From Bradyrhizobium sp. (lineage in GTDB: Bacteria > Pseudomonadota > Alphaproteobacteria > Rhizobiales > Xanthobacteraceae): 64,000 bases of DNA. The position numbers were made by a program, and so were the translations under genes. The notes beneath the pieces were generated by a model that made no database searches, was not told the DNA's origin, and worked only from the letters and a program-made list of their open reading frames with translations. Positions 35,401-44,491 of the stretch are shown here, piece by piece; within the stretch, counting starts at the first letter, position 1; the number at the start of each line of letters is the position of its first letter. The stretch is taken from assembly GCF_027451485.1 (NCBI RefSeq), contig NZ_DAIDJE010000062.1, forward strand, positions 22,774 through 86,773, given 5' to 3'.

Positions 35401-35656
35401 CGCGCTGACCGACTTCGGCGAGGTCGCGCTGCGCATTCGCGACACCGGCCACGGGCTCAACGACAACGAGGTCGCCGCCGCGATGGAGCCGTTCCGCACC
35501 CAGGCCCCGCTCGACCACTCGCCGGAGGCCGCGGTCAGCCTGTCGCTGACCAAGGCGCTGGTCGAAGCCAACCGCGCCCAGTTCAACATCAAGACCGGGG
35601 CGCGCTCCGGCACCCTGGTCGAGGTGGTGTTTTCACGGGCAATGGCGAACACCTGA
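32459..35656 (+). CDS. PAS-domain sensor histidine kinase, PdhS/DivJ/PleC-like
   Basis: 1,065-residue cytoplasmic kinase without membrane segments. Long Pro/Ala/Glu-rich linkers (about 220-290 and 430-560) separate PAS-like domains; the last clear PAS is EELAAILDTTADGILMFDAD (from about 700). The dimerisation domain has the H-box ARISHDVRAPLNAIIGFAEV (His near residue 845) and the ATPase has MNLIGNSIHLANTGGQVIVS and IRDTGHGLND. The N box is altered (IGNSIHLA instead of LxNAIKFT). Its closest look is to the PdhS/CbrA group that signals to DivK in cell-cycle control. TTAAC words lie in the promoter. Confidence 0.85.
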   Translation: MQNPESKVRGLEDPRLAVHATSSLPAWLWSADGVRILWANPVGALVFGAANSVRLAAKSFGPADPHRRQVAQLAHQLLPNGAVRLERLRGFGSVLNMLVTCACTRVEFADGSAGILIAVLEPVGRAMPLKERLARLVEDVDAPVAAFDSEGTLVAESAAAGFAAFDHLSGATFDQARRIALNEGRAEAQLGEHHLTLIRVGSRGDMGLLAIITPAEIPATQNEAEAATSASAEKTAPEPAKVPAGAPPQDSQSGEALDAIPGPQAANPSPLLPEAPAPAMPHETTAPPPHRYPLRFMWQMDADGRFSLGSDVFTRLIGVRTAAGFGRPWQEIAQVFGLDPEGLVVKAIATRESWSGITLDWPVDDGSRLPVELSGLPIHDLNTDFVGYRGFGICRDFEALARLQALRSQEFFNDPPSADMISPEIGPALAGTWPPPPHIPDASHDSTAPSTTPSPETAQPTNLEAPVETPNESSQEAPEQASPNVVPFPLAEARAPALTPVENSAFNELARQLSARLEGENAGPQTAEPEAASEAAGSPQADATGPEAAVEPPTWLAEPEPPARGESKRDRTLLDLLPTGVLIYRLDRLLYANRVFLDRMGYDSLHALEHAGGVDALYVEPGVSSASSTSNTGTPVKISSPEASSKGAIHARLHTIDWDSDSALALIFDAAPAEPPVVPAVEPQATATASEPSAVGHANAEELAAILDTTADGILMFDADGNISSCNRSAEALFGYDGEELVQQKLTALFAPESESVIRNYLDSLGGNGVASLLEHGREVLGRVSGGGLIPMSMTMGRTQPHGPNFFAVFRDLSQFKNSERELREARRLAEGAANAKADLLARISHDVRAPLNAIIGFAEVMIGERFGTLGNERYVEYMKDVRASGQRVVTVIDDLTNLSRIETGKLDLAFTNQNLNDMVESCVAVMQPQANRERIIIRTSLAQMLPPVMADGPALRQITMNLIGNSIHLANTGGQVIVSTALTDFGEVALRIRDTGHGLNDNEVAAAMEPFRTQAPLDHSPEAAVSLSLTKALVEANRAQFNIKTGARSGTLVEVVFSRAMANT

Positions 35657-35723
35657 GGCGCGACAGCGGATTCAGACAGGCTCAAGGCGCCTCATCTTAC
35701 CATGTTACAAGACGAGCGAACTT

Positions 35724-35764
35724 CCTCATCTTGAGGAGCGCCCTTGCGCGCGTGTCGAAGGATG
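35724..35764. repeat. CCTCATC...GAAGGATG extragenic repeat
   Basis: CCTCATCTTGAGGAGCGC followed by GCGCGTGTCGAAGGATG, a common Bradyrhizobium intergenic repeat with short inverted arms. It lies between the kinase and hydrolase genes. Confidence 0.65.
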
Positions 35765-35876
35765 TGGCGCCTGCCTGGTAGCCTCATCGTTCTCCTGGCG
35801 ATGCGAACATCGTCCGCGAAGGCGCGGAAATTTTGTACCGGTCGCTTACACTCGGCCTGCGATGTGACTTGGCAGG

Positions 35877-36647
35877 CTAAAGAAAATCAGCGATCGCATC
35901 GAGGAAAGCGCGAGGCGCCTGCAACTGCGGGACATGCGCACAGCCTGACAATATCTTCAGCCGTGCATCCGGCAGCAGCGCCGCCAGTTCATGCGACATC
36001 GGCGGCGGGGTGGCCTCGTCGTGCTCGCCGACCAGAACCAGCACAGGCATTCTGACCTTCGACAGCTCGGGACGCAGGTCGAGTTCGGCGAGCTGGCCGC
36101 AGGCCGCCTGCAACACCTCGGTGTCGGTTTTCAGGAAAGCCTCGCGGCGGTCGCGCATCAGATCGGGGTGTGTCGCCTGAAAATCGGCTGCGAACAGCCG
36201 GCGCATCGCGACCTCGGTGATCGCGGCAAGCCCCTTTGCCTTGGCCGCCGCCGCCATGTTGCGAAAGGCTTCGCGCCCCTGCGCCGAGAACGCCGCGCCG
36301 CAATCGGCGAGAATGAGCTTGCTGGCGAGTTCGGGATGCCGGATCGCCATCTGCAGCGCGACGAAGCCACCATAGCCGTTGCCGAGCACGATCGCCTTTT
36401 GCCCTTCGGCAGCATCCCTCACCGCCTCCGCCATTCGATCGGCAACCGCCGCAAGCCCGCCCGCCACCGCCTTCGAGCCGCCAAACCCCGGCAATTCCGG
36501 CACGATCACGCGGTGCGCGCACATCAACTCGGGCTCGATCGAGGCAAAACTCGCCCGGTCCGACAGCAGGGAGTGAAAAAGGAAGAGCGGCTTTCCCTCC
36601 CCGGAGATCGCCGCATTGACTGTGTCGTTGGCAAACAATCGATCCAT
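35877..36647 (-). CDS. Alpha/beta-hydrolase fold protein lacking the nucleophile serine
   Basis: 256 residues with the plan of 3-oxoadipate enol-lactonase-type hydrolases: oxyanion region LFLFHSLLSDR, PELPGFGGS, acid D210 in GEHDEATPP, and H238 in CAHVPQL. The nucleophile elbow, normally GxSxG, reads G89-N-G91-Y-G93, so the serine is replaced by glycine. It is therefore unlikely to be a standard serine hydrolase; it may have lost activity or use a different mechanism. It is divergent from the GntR gene of the catabolic cluster. Confidence 0.85.
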   Translation of the reverse strand: MDRLFANDTVNAAISGEGKPLFLFHSLLSDRASFASIEPELMCAHRVIVPELPGFGGSKAVAGGLAAVADRMAEAVRDAAEGQKAIVLGNGYGGFVALQMAIRHPELASKLILADCGAAFSAQGREAFRNMAAAAKAKGLAAITEVAMRRLFAADFQATHPDLMRDRREAFLKTDTEVLQAACGQLAELDLRPELSKVRMPVLVLVGEHDEATPPPMSHELAALLPDARLKILSGCAHVPQLQAPRAFLDAIADFL

Positions 36648-36752
36648 GCGAAGCTCTCTTTTGGGACGGGGCCTAAGGCGGGTTTGGAACCAACTGATAA
36701 ATCAAAGTCGGCACTTTTCAAGCCTGGATTACCTTGACGTGATATTTCACGA

Positions 36753-37439
36753 ATGCCAGAAGAGACAGGAAATCTGCGGATTTTCCCCATGCTCCTGCGC
36801 GACAATGTCTACGAAAGCCTTCGGGCTGATATATTGAATTGCCGCCTGGCCCCCGGCGACGACGTGCGCGAGCAGGAGCTCGCCCAGCGCTACGCCGTCA
36901 GCCGCCAGCCGGTGCGCGAGGCGCTGCTGCGGCTGGAGCGGGAGCACCTCGTCACCGTGCAGCCGCGCCAGGGCTACCGCGTCAATCCGATCTCGTTGTC
37001 CGACGCGCGCGACCTGCTGCGGTTTCGCCTGGCGCTGGAGCCGGCCTGCGTCGCGGAAGCCATCGAGCACGCACCGGACAAGACCCTCAAGGCGCTCGAC
37101 GACTACCGGCGCTTCTCCGGCGATCACGAGGATTTCATCGCCTATAACCGCGCCTTTCACACTGCGCTGGCCTACGCCTCCGGCAATCGCCGCATGGCTG
37201 GCGCGCTTTGCGACCTGATCGGACAGGCCGACCGTCTGGTGCGCGTCAGCCTTGCCAATATCAGGAATCATGACCCGACCCGGCTCGTCGGCGAACATAT
37301 CGAACTGATCGAGGCGATGCAGCGCCGCGACCGGCGGCGCGCGGCGCGCCTCATCAAGACCCATATCCATCAAACCGAAAAACGCGTGCTGCCGGCGCTC
37401 AAGCGCAATGCGGTGATCGTGGAGGAGAAGAACATATGA
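36753..37439 (+). CDS. GntR family regulator with FCD domain
   Basis: 228 residues. The N-terminal winged HTH is NVYESLRADILNCRLAPGDD, VREQELAQRYAVSRQPVREA, LLRLEREHLV. The C-terminal FCD effector domain is all-helical with metal-site candidates (YNRAFHTALAYASGN; LVGEHIELIEAMQRRD; IKTHIHQTEKRV). A start at 36789 (MLLRDNVYES) is equally possible. The stop overlaps the start of the aldehyde dehydrogenase gene, so it likely controls its own operon in response to the operon substrate. Confidence 0.92.
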   Translation: MPEETGNLRIFPMLLRDNVYESLRADILNCRLAPGDDVREQELAQRYAVSRQPVREALLRLEREHLVTVQPRQGYRVNPISLSDARDLLRFRLALEPACVAEAIEHAPDKTLKALDDYRRFSGDHEDFIAYNRAFHTALAYASGNRRMAGALCDLIGQADRLVRVSLANIRNHDPTRLVGEHIELIEAMQRRDRRRAARLIKTHIHQTEKRVLPALKRNAVIVEEKNI

Positions 37440-38965
37440 ACATCCCAGCCAGACCGGGCTCCGCATCGGTCGAAGTCCACGGCAATTTCGTCGATGGTCG
37501 CGAGATCGAAGCCGGCCGCGGGCCAATGCTCGACGTCCGTAATCCCGCAACCGGGGAGGTGATCGCACAGATCCCGAACTCGACCGCCGAGGACATCGAC
37601 CGCGCCATGAAGAGCGCGCGCGCGGCGTTCCAAAGCAAGGAATGGGGCGGCATGGACGTGCGCGCCCGGGCGCGCCTCGTCAACAAGCTGGCGGACGCGT
37701 TCGAAGCGAATCTGGGTGAGCTCTACAAGCTTGAGACGCTCAACAATGGCCGGCCCGTCAACGAGACGCGCGCGCAGCTCTCGCGCCTGCCCGACTTCTT
37801 CCGCTACTTCGCCGGGCTGGCGCTGGCGCGGCGCGACGCTGTGATCCCGGTCGAAGGCTCTTACCTGAACTACACACTGCGCACGCCGATCGGCATCGTC
37901 GCGAACTGCACGCCGTTCAACCATCCGCTGATGATCCTGTGCAAATCGCTCGCCGCCGTGCTGGCGTCCGGCTGCGTCACCGTGGTCAAGCCGTCGGAAT
38001 ATACGCCGCTCACCACGCTGCGGCTCGCCAGGATTTTCAGCGAAGCCGGTTTGCCGCCCGGGGTGTTCAACATTGTGAACGGGCTCGGCCAGAGCGCCGG
38101 CAAGATGCTCGCCGAGCACGGCGACATCGATAAGCTGGTGCTCACCGGCGGCACCGAAGCCGGACGCATTGCCGGAAGCGCGGCCGCGAAGGTGTTCGCG
38201 CATCAGACCATGGAGCTTGGCGGCAAGACGCCGGTGATGGTGTTCGATGACTACGACATTGACCGCGCGGTGAACTATGCGGCGTTCGGCGCCTTCATCG
38301 GCGCCGGCCAGACCTGCATCTGCGCCTCGCGGCATCTGGTGCAAGCCTCGATCTATGACGAGTTCGTCGCCAAGCTGAAGGCCAAGACCGAGACCATCCG
38401 GATCGGCGATCCCTCGGATCCCGCAACCCAGCTCGGCCCCGTCATCTCGGCGCGCCAGCGCGACCGCGTCTTGTCCTATTGCAAGTTCGGCCATGAAGAC
38501 GGCGCCCGCCTCGTCACCGGCGGTGTGGCGGCGAAGATCAAAGGCTTCGAGAACGGCTATTTCGTCGAACCGACCGTGTTTGCCGACGTAAAGTCCGACA
38601 TGCGCATCTTCCAGGAGGAAGTGTTCGGTCCCTTTACGTCCGTGACGCCGTTCAGGGACGAGGCGGATGCGCTGCGGCTTGCCAATGATTCACCGTTTGG
38701 GCTGGCCGCCGCGATCCGCACCCGCGACGTCGCGCGCGCCCACCGGGTGGCCAGCGGCGTGAAGTGCGGCATCGTCTGGATCAACGATCACCACCGGCTC
38801 GATCCGGCCTCGCCCTGGGGCGGCGTCGGCGATTCCGGGGTGGGACGCGAATGCGGCACCGAGAGCTTCGACGACCATTTCAGCGTCAAGAGCGTGATGG
38901 TCGCCACCAACGACGCGCCGTTCGATTGGTACCGCGACACGGCGGGACAGCGGCGGCTCAACTGA
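37436..38965 (+). CDS. NAD(P)-dependent aldehyde dehydrogenase
   Basis: 509 residues of the aldehyde dehydrogenase superfamily. Seen: NCTPFNHPLMI (Asn of the oxyanion hole region), VVKPSEYTP, the nucleotide loop LTGGTEAGR, general base E260 in MELGGKTPV, nucleophile C294 in GAGQTCICASR and EEVFGPFTSVTPF. It oxidises an aldehyde to an acid; the substrate is unknown. It is coupled to the GntR gene by a four-base overlap and followed by an MFS transporter, suggesting uptake and oxidation of one organic substrate. Confidence 0.94.
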   Translation: MNIPARPGSASVEVHGNFVDGREIEAGRGPMLDVRNPATGEVIAQIPNSTAEDIDRAMKSARAAFQSKEWGGMDVRARARLVNKLADAFEANLGELYKLETLNNGRPVNETRAQLSRLPDFFRYFAGLALARRDAVIPVEGSYLNYTLRTPIGIVANCTPFNHPLMILCKSLAAVLASGCVTVVKPSEYTPLTTLRLARIFSEAGLPPGVFNIVNGLGQSAGKMLAEHGDIDKLVLTGGTEAGRIAGSAAAKVFAHQTMELGGKTPVMVFDDYDIDRAVNYAAFGAFIGAGQTCICASRHLVQASIYDEFVAKLKAKTETIRIGDPSDPATQLGPVISARQRDRVLSYCKFGHEDGARLVTGGVAAKIKGFENGYFVEPTVFADVKSDMRIFQEEVFGPFTSVTPFRDEADALRLANDSPFGLAAAIRTRDVARAHRVASGVKCGIVWINDHHRLDPASPWGGVGDSGVGRECGTESFDDHFSVKSVMVATNDAPFDWYRDTAGQRRLN

Positions 38966-39032
38966 CCGGGATCACTGGGGCGACCGGCGAAGCCGGCGCC
39001 CCTTTCCAACGAACTATAAAGGGGGAAACTTC

Positions 39033-40379
39033 ATGGGTGTTGCAGTAAACACCGGCGCGCGGCTCGACCGGCTGCCGATCTCGCCGTTTCACTATCGGAT
39101 CTTCTGGCTGGTCGGCGCCGGCATGTTCTTCGACGGCTACGATCTCTATGTCGCCGGCGGCGTGCTGGCCTCGGTGATCAAATCCGGATTCTCGACCGTC
39201 AGCCAGAATTCGCAATTTCTCTCGCTGACCTTTGTCGGCATGACGGCCGGCGCGCTGATCACCGGCTTTGTCGGCGACAAGTTCGGGCGCCGCTTCACCT
39301 ACCAGATCAATCTCCTGATCTTCGGTCTGGCCTCGCTGGCCGCGGCCTTCTCCCAGGATATGACCCAGCTGATCGCCTGCCGCTTCCTGCAGGGCCTGGG
39401 GCTGGGGGCCGAGATCGTGGTGGGCTATTCGACCATGACCGAATTCGTCCCGCCGAAAACGCGCGGCCGCTGGCTGTCGATGATGGCTTTCATCGTGGTG
39501 GCCGGCTTTCCCGTAACTTCGCTGCTCGGCTATTTCATCATTCCGAATTTCGGCTGGCGGCCGATGTTCGTCATCGCCGGCATCGGATCGCTGATCGTCT
39601 GGTACCTGCGCAAGAATTTGCCGGAATCGCCGCGCTGGCTGGAATCCAAGGGCCGGACCGAAGAGGCCGAGGCGCTGATGCAGGCCATCGAGCAGGAAGC
39701 TTCAGAGGGCCGGCCGCTGCCGCCCGTGGTGCTGCCTGCGCCGGTCGCGCCGGTCGCCGCGAGCGACATGATCAGGCCGCCGCTGTTACAGCGCATGATC
39801 GTCGGCTCCTGGGTGCTGATCTCGATCAACACGCTGATCTTCGGCTTCGTGATCTTCCTGCCGCAATTCTTCCTCCGTCAAGGCCTGACCATCACCAACT
39901 CGCTGGCCTACACGCTGGTGCTGTCGGCGGCCTCGCTGGTCGGCTGCGCGCTCGGCGCCTATACGTCCGACGCGATCGGACGCCGTCCCAGCATCATCGG
40001 CGCCTCGATCGTCACCATCATCGCAGGCTACGTCTATGCGCGCTTCAACGCCGCGTCCGATCCGGCGATCGTGCTCGGAATCGGATTCGCCCTGGTGGTG
40101 GCGATCTATGTGCAGACCGCGATCCTCTACGGGGTCTATACGACGGAATTGTTTCCGACCGAGATCAGACTGCGCGCCAACGGCATCTGCAACTTCTTCG
40201 GCCGCGGCGCCACCGTGATCTCGCCCTTCATCGTCGCCGCGCTGATGACGTCCTACAATCTGCCCGGCGTGGTCTGGCTGATGATCGGACTGGTCGTGGT
40301 TCAGATCCTGGTGGTTTGGGCCTGGGGCGTCGAGCCGCGGAACCGCGGGCTGGAGGATGTGGCGAAGGCGGCAGAGTAA
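39033..40379 (+). CDS. MFS transporter, organic-acid/aromatic type
   Basis: 448 residues with about twelve membrane segments. MFS signatures: GDKFGRRFTYQINLL (loop 2-3), ACRFLQGLGLGAEIVVGYS (TM4), PESPRWLESKGR after TM6, and TELFPTEIRLRANGICN in the second half. These resemble the sugar/aromatic-acid symporter branches. AAAGGGGG lies 8 nt before the ATG. It is probably the uptake system for the substrate of the adjacent dehydrogenase. Confidence 0.93.
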   Translation: MGVAVNTGARLDRLPISPFHYRIFWLVGAGMFFDGYDLYVAGGVLASVIKSGFSTVSQNSQFLSLTFVGMTAGALITGFVGDKFGRRFTYQINLLIFGLASLAAAFSQDMTQLIACRFLQGLGLGAEIVVGYSTMTEFVPPKTRGRWLSMMAFIVVAGFPVTSLLGYFIIPNFGWRPMFVIAGIGSLIVWYLRKNLPESPRWLESKGRTEEAEALMQAIEQEASEGRPLPPVVLPAPVAPVAASDMIRPPLLQRMIVGSWVLISINTLIFGFVIFLPQFFLRQGLTITNSLAYTLVLSAASLVGCALGAYTSDAIGRRPSIIGASIVTIIAGYVYARFNAASDPAIVLGIGFALVVAIYVQTAILYGVYTTELFPTEIRLRANGICNFFGRGATVISPFIVAALMTSYNLPGVVWLMIGLVVVQILVVWAWGVEPRNRGLEDVAKAAE

Positions 40380-40403
40380 GGAGGCGTGACCAACTGTCAG
40401 GAC

Positions 40404-40497
40404 CCGTCGTGGCCGGGCTTGACCCGGCGATCGACGTCTTTCCTGTTCTGGACGCCCCAAGACGTGGATGCCCGCGACAAGCGCGGGCATGACGACA
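40404..40497. repeat. Extragenic repeat with CGTCGTGGCCGGGCTTG and GCGGGCATGACGA ends
   Basis: Inverted halves: GTGGCCGGGCTTGACCCGG...ACGTCTT and AAGACGTGGATGCCCGCG...GCGGGCATGAC. A common Bradyrhizobium intergenic palindrome, between the MFS gene and the CoA-transferase genes. Confidence 0.7.
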
Positions 40498-40521
40498 AAC
40501 CAGGTCTCGAGAAAGACGATC

Positions 40522-41171
<650 letters not shown>

Positions 41172-41172
<1 letters not shown>

Positions 41173-41909
41173 CAGACTTCACTCCCGGTTGCGGCGGCCG
41201 GCGCTTTGGCGGGACGCGGGCGCGTGTTGCGGAACTCGATACGCTTCTTGGCAGTACCGACCTCGATGATGCGTTTGACGAAGATGCCGGGCGTATGGAT
41301 GTGGTCCGGGTCGAGCTCGCCGGCGGGGACGAGATGCTCGACTTCGGCGACCGTGATCTTCGCGGCTGTCGCCATCATCGGATTAAAATTGCGCGCCGTC
41401 TTGCGATAGATCAGGTTTCCGGCAGTGTCGCCCTTCCAGGCATGGACGATGGCGAGGTCGGCAAACAGCCCGCGCTCCATGATGTATTTCTCTCCGTCGA
41501 ACTCCTTCACTTCCTTGCCTTCGGCGATCAGCGTGCCAACGCCCGTCTTGGTGTAGAAGGCCGGAATGCCGGCGCCGCCGGCGCGGATGCGCTCGGCCAG
41601 CGTGCCTTGCGGATTGAATTCGAGCTCGAGTTCGCCGGCGAGGTATTGCTGGGCGAACAGCTTGTTCTCGCCGACATAGGAGGAGATCATCTTCTTGATC
41701 TGGCGCGTCTCGAGCAGGCGCGACAGCCCGACGCCGTCGACGCCGGCATTGTTGGACACCACGGTCAGGTTCTTCACGCCAGAGTCGCGGATCGCATCCG
41801 ACAGGGTCTCGGCGATGCCGCAGAGGCCGAAACCTCCGGACATGATCATCATGCCGTCCTTGAGGATGCCGTCGAGTGCCGACTTGGCGTCGGGATAAAC
41901 CTTGTTCAT
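41172..41909 (-). CDS. 3-oxoacid CoA-transferase subunit A
   Basis: 245-residue alpha subunit. It begins [20 protein letters not shown], then [28 protein letters not shown] and [18 protein letters not shown], which bind CoA. The frame extends to 42029, but 41909 is the family start. It is translationally coupled to subunit B by an ATGA overlap. It is converging with the aldehyde dehydrogenase/MFS unit, which may feed the same pathway. Confidence 0.93.
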
Positions 41910-42409
41910 GCGATACGACCTGATGGAGGAAACGCGCCCGATCTGCGATCGGCTGACGACTATTAGGCGAAACCTTCGCAGTGCGTCAATGCGGCCTTCG
42001 ACCTGCTCGCGACGTGTTGGGGGCGCCATCTTCCTCCGCCTTGGAGATGAAGCACGAGGCAGCCGTCAATGACGGGAGCCAGTCTCCTGGGGGCAGAGGC
42101 ATCATCCTTCGAGCCGCCCGCCTCAAGGTGGGCTTCTGAGAATAAGGTCTTGCTGCTCATGGCGAGGAGCCCGGCGTTCCGCCCGTTCCGGACGATGGTC
42201 GCAGCGACTGGAGCGCCATCAGGCCGGTGGGTACACCCGTGGACGGCCTTGAAAGCGTCAAGAAAAAACAGCAAGTTGCCGCTCCTTGGGAACGGCAGCT
42301 GGTCCTGCCACCCCCTTCAGCGGCGGCTCTTTCGACTCGCGCCGGTTTGACAGACACGGTTCCAGCGAGACTAACCGGATTTGGATATTTCTAGGATTTT
42401 CCGTTGACG
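41910..42409. other. Intergenic region, possible decayed sequence
   Basis: About 500 bp between the divergent CoA-transferase and AsmA-like genes. Both promoters must lie here. Short frames exist on both strands but lack ribosome sites and plausible composition. Nothing else was recognised. Confidence 0.45.
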
Positions 42410-44356
42410 ATGGCCCAGAGAACAAGGCGCGTCGCGATGCCCGTCGCGGTGCTGATCGGCTTGGCGGTGGTCGCGATGATCATCTCGAGCTGGCTGCTGA
42501 ACCGGGACGCCCTGCGCGCGGCGGTCGAGGCGCAGATCCGCGCCGTCACCGGGCTCGATCTGGTGGTCAAGGGCAACACCGATATCTCGGTATTCCCGGC
42601 GAGCTACGTCTCCTTCCATGACGTGGGCCTGAAGGGCGGCGCCGGCGCCGACCCCGCTCTGACCGTCGACGTGCTGACGGCGAATTTGCGGCTGTTGCCG
42701 CTGTTGTTGCAACGCTTCGAGATCGCCGATGTCATGATGCTGCGGCCGCGCATCCGCGTGGTCCGCGACATCACCGGTGACAGCAACTGGACGCCGTTCA
42801 TCGGCACCATCGCACGGACCATGCAACCCGGCGCCGAGAACCAGCTGTCGTTCTCGGAGATCCGCATCCAGGACGGCATCCTGACTTACGAGGACCCGGT
42901 CCGTCAGGTCCACGAGAAGCTCGACGACATCGACCTGTCCCTGGCCTGGCCCTCGATCTCGCGCTCCTTCGGAGCGACCGGGCAGTTCGACTGGCGCGGC
43001 GAGCGCGTCGACGGCAGTATTTCGATCGGCGACTTCCTGGCCGCACTGTCCGGCGACCGTTCGAGCGTCAAGGCGCGGCTTTCCAGCGTGCCGTTGAAGC
43101 TCGCCTTTGACGGCACGGCCGCCAACAAGACCAGCCTGATGATGGACGGCACGATGACGATCGATTCGACATCGCTGCGCAACGCGCTGCGATGGACCGG
43201 ACAGATCGCGCCGGGCAATGGCGGCTTCGGACGTTTCGCGCTGAAGGCCAGAGCGAACATGGTCGGCGGCTCGGTTGCGCTCACCAACGTCAATGTCGAG
43301 CTCGACGGCAATGTCGCCGAGGGTGTGATGACCTACACCAATAACGGCCGGCAGTCGTTGCAGGCGACGCTGGCCGCCGACAGCCTCGATTTCACGCCCT
43401 ACATTTCGACCTTCCGCCTGCTCGCCAGCGGCGCGCACGACTGGAACCGGCAACTGTTCGATCTGAATTCGCTGTCTGCGACCGATCTCGATATCCGCCT
43501 CTCCGCGGCCAAGGTCGCGATCGGCGCATCGAGGCTCGGACGTACCGCGATCGGCGCCAACCTGCGCAACGGCGCGCTGGCGCTGAGCGTCGGCGAAGCG
43601 CAGATCTATGGCGGCATCGCCCGCGGCTCGTTCGCACTGGCGCGCGCCGATACCCTCGCCGACGTGAAGGCGCAATTCCAGTTCACGGACGTCGATTTGC
43701 AGGCCTGCGCCAGCGAGCTGTTCGGCTTCAATAAACTGTCCGGCCGCGGCAACCTCGGCGTATCGCTGTCCGCCGCCGGCTCAAGCCCGTTCGGACTGGC
43801 ACAATCGCTCGACGGCACCGCAACGCTGACCGGCCATGACGGCGCGCTCGCAGGCTTCAACGCCGAGCAGCTGCTCAAGCGGCTGGAGCGCCGCCCGCTG
43901 TCGGGCGCCGGGAATTTCCGCTCGGGCGCCACGCCTTACACCAACCTCAACGTCGCGCTGAAATTCGCCGACGGCGTTGCCACGCTCGGCGATGTCCAGA
44001 TCGACGGGCCGGCACACATCACGCTGACCGGCACAGCCTCGGTGCCCTCGCGCGAATTCGACATGAAGGGCACGGCGAGCCTGGTCACCGGCGACGGCAA
44101 GCCCGGCTTCGAATTGCCTTTTGTGGTGCAGGGCCCATGGGATGATCCCTTGATCTTCCCCGATCCCGATGCCCTGCTCCGTCGCTCGCCCGCGACCGCT
44201 CCGCTTCTCAACGCGGTGAAAGACCCGAAGGCGCGCGATGCGGTTCGCTCCGTCATCGAGCGGCTGACCGGCGGCAAGGCGCCGAACAGCGCGCTACCCG
44301 CCAATCTGCCGCCCGACAACGCGCCGGCCGACGCGGCGAGCGCGAAAACGAACTGA
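42410..44356 (+). CDS. AsmA family protein
   Basis: 648 residues with an N-terminal membrane anchor (VAMPVAVLIGLAVVAMIISS) and a long periplasmic part. The AsmA N-terminal pattern is visible (LNRDALRAAVEAQIRAVTGL; VDVLTANLRLLPLLLQRFEI), as is the C-terminal AsmA_2-like repeat (LSGRGNLGVSLSAAGSSPFG; LDGTATLTGHDGALAGFN). AsmA-like proteins form lipid-transport bridges or affect outer-membrane assembly. The ATG at 42410 follows AGGA; TTG 42404 is an alternative. A disordered Ala/Pro/Asn tail ends the protein. Confidence 0.9.
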   Translation: MAQRTRRVAMPVAVLIGLAVVAMIISSWLLNRDALRAAVEAQIRAVTGLDLVVKGNTDISVFPASYVSFHDVGLKGGAGADPALTVDVLTANLRLLPLLLQRFEIADVMMLRPRIRVVRDITGDSNWTPFIGTIARTMQPGAENQLSFSEIRIQDGILTYEDPVRQVHEKLDDIDLSLAWPSISRSFGATGQFDWRGERVDGSISIGDFLAALSGDRSSVKARLSSVPLKLAFDGTAANKTSLMMDGTMTIDSTSLRNALRWTGQIAPGNGGFGRFALKARANMVGGSVALTNVNVELDGNVAEGVMTYTNNGRQSLQATLAADSLDFTPYISTFRLLASGAHDWNRQLFDLNSLSATDLDIRLSAAKVAIGASRLGRTAIGANLRNGALALSVGEAQIYGGIARGSFALARADTLADVKAQFQFTDVDLQACASELFGFNKLSGRGNLGVSLSAAGSSPFGLAQSLDGTATLTGHDGALAGFNAEQLLKRLERRPLSGAGNFRSGATPYTNLNVALKFADGVATLGDVQIDGPAHITLTGTASVPSREFDMKGTASLVTGDGKPGFELPFVVQGPWDDPLIFPDPDALLRRSPATAPLLNAVKDPKARDAVRSVIERLTGGKAPNSALPANLPPDNAPADAASAKTN

Positions 44357-44491
44357 GTTTCCGACGATTTAATCTGCCCGTTCCAGGGAACCTCGCTCGT
44401 CTGAGCGCGTTTCAGGCCGACGATCTTTTACCAGCTCGTGTTCGCCCATCGGCCGATCACACGCAGTCGGCTCAAGCATCCCCTTGAAAGC

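Noticed and set aside
34526..35518. 330-codon frame antisense to the histidine kinase
   Set aside because: A shadow of the kinase frame, without ribosome site or plausible protein composition.
42069..42350. 93-codon frame before the AsmA-like gene
   Set aside because: No ribosome site, odd composition, and equally long frames exist on the other strand.
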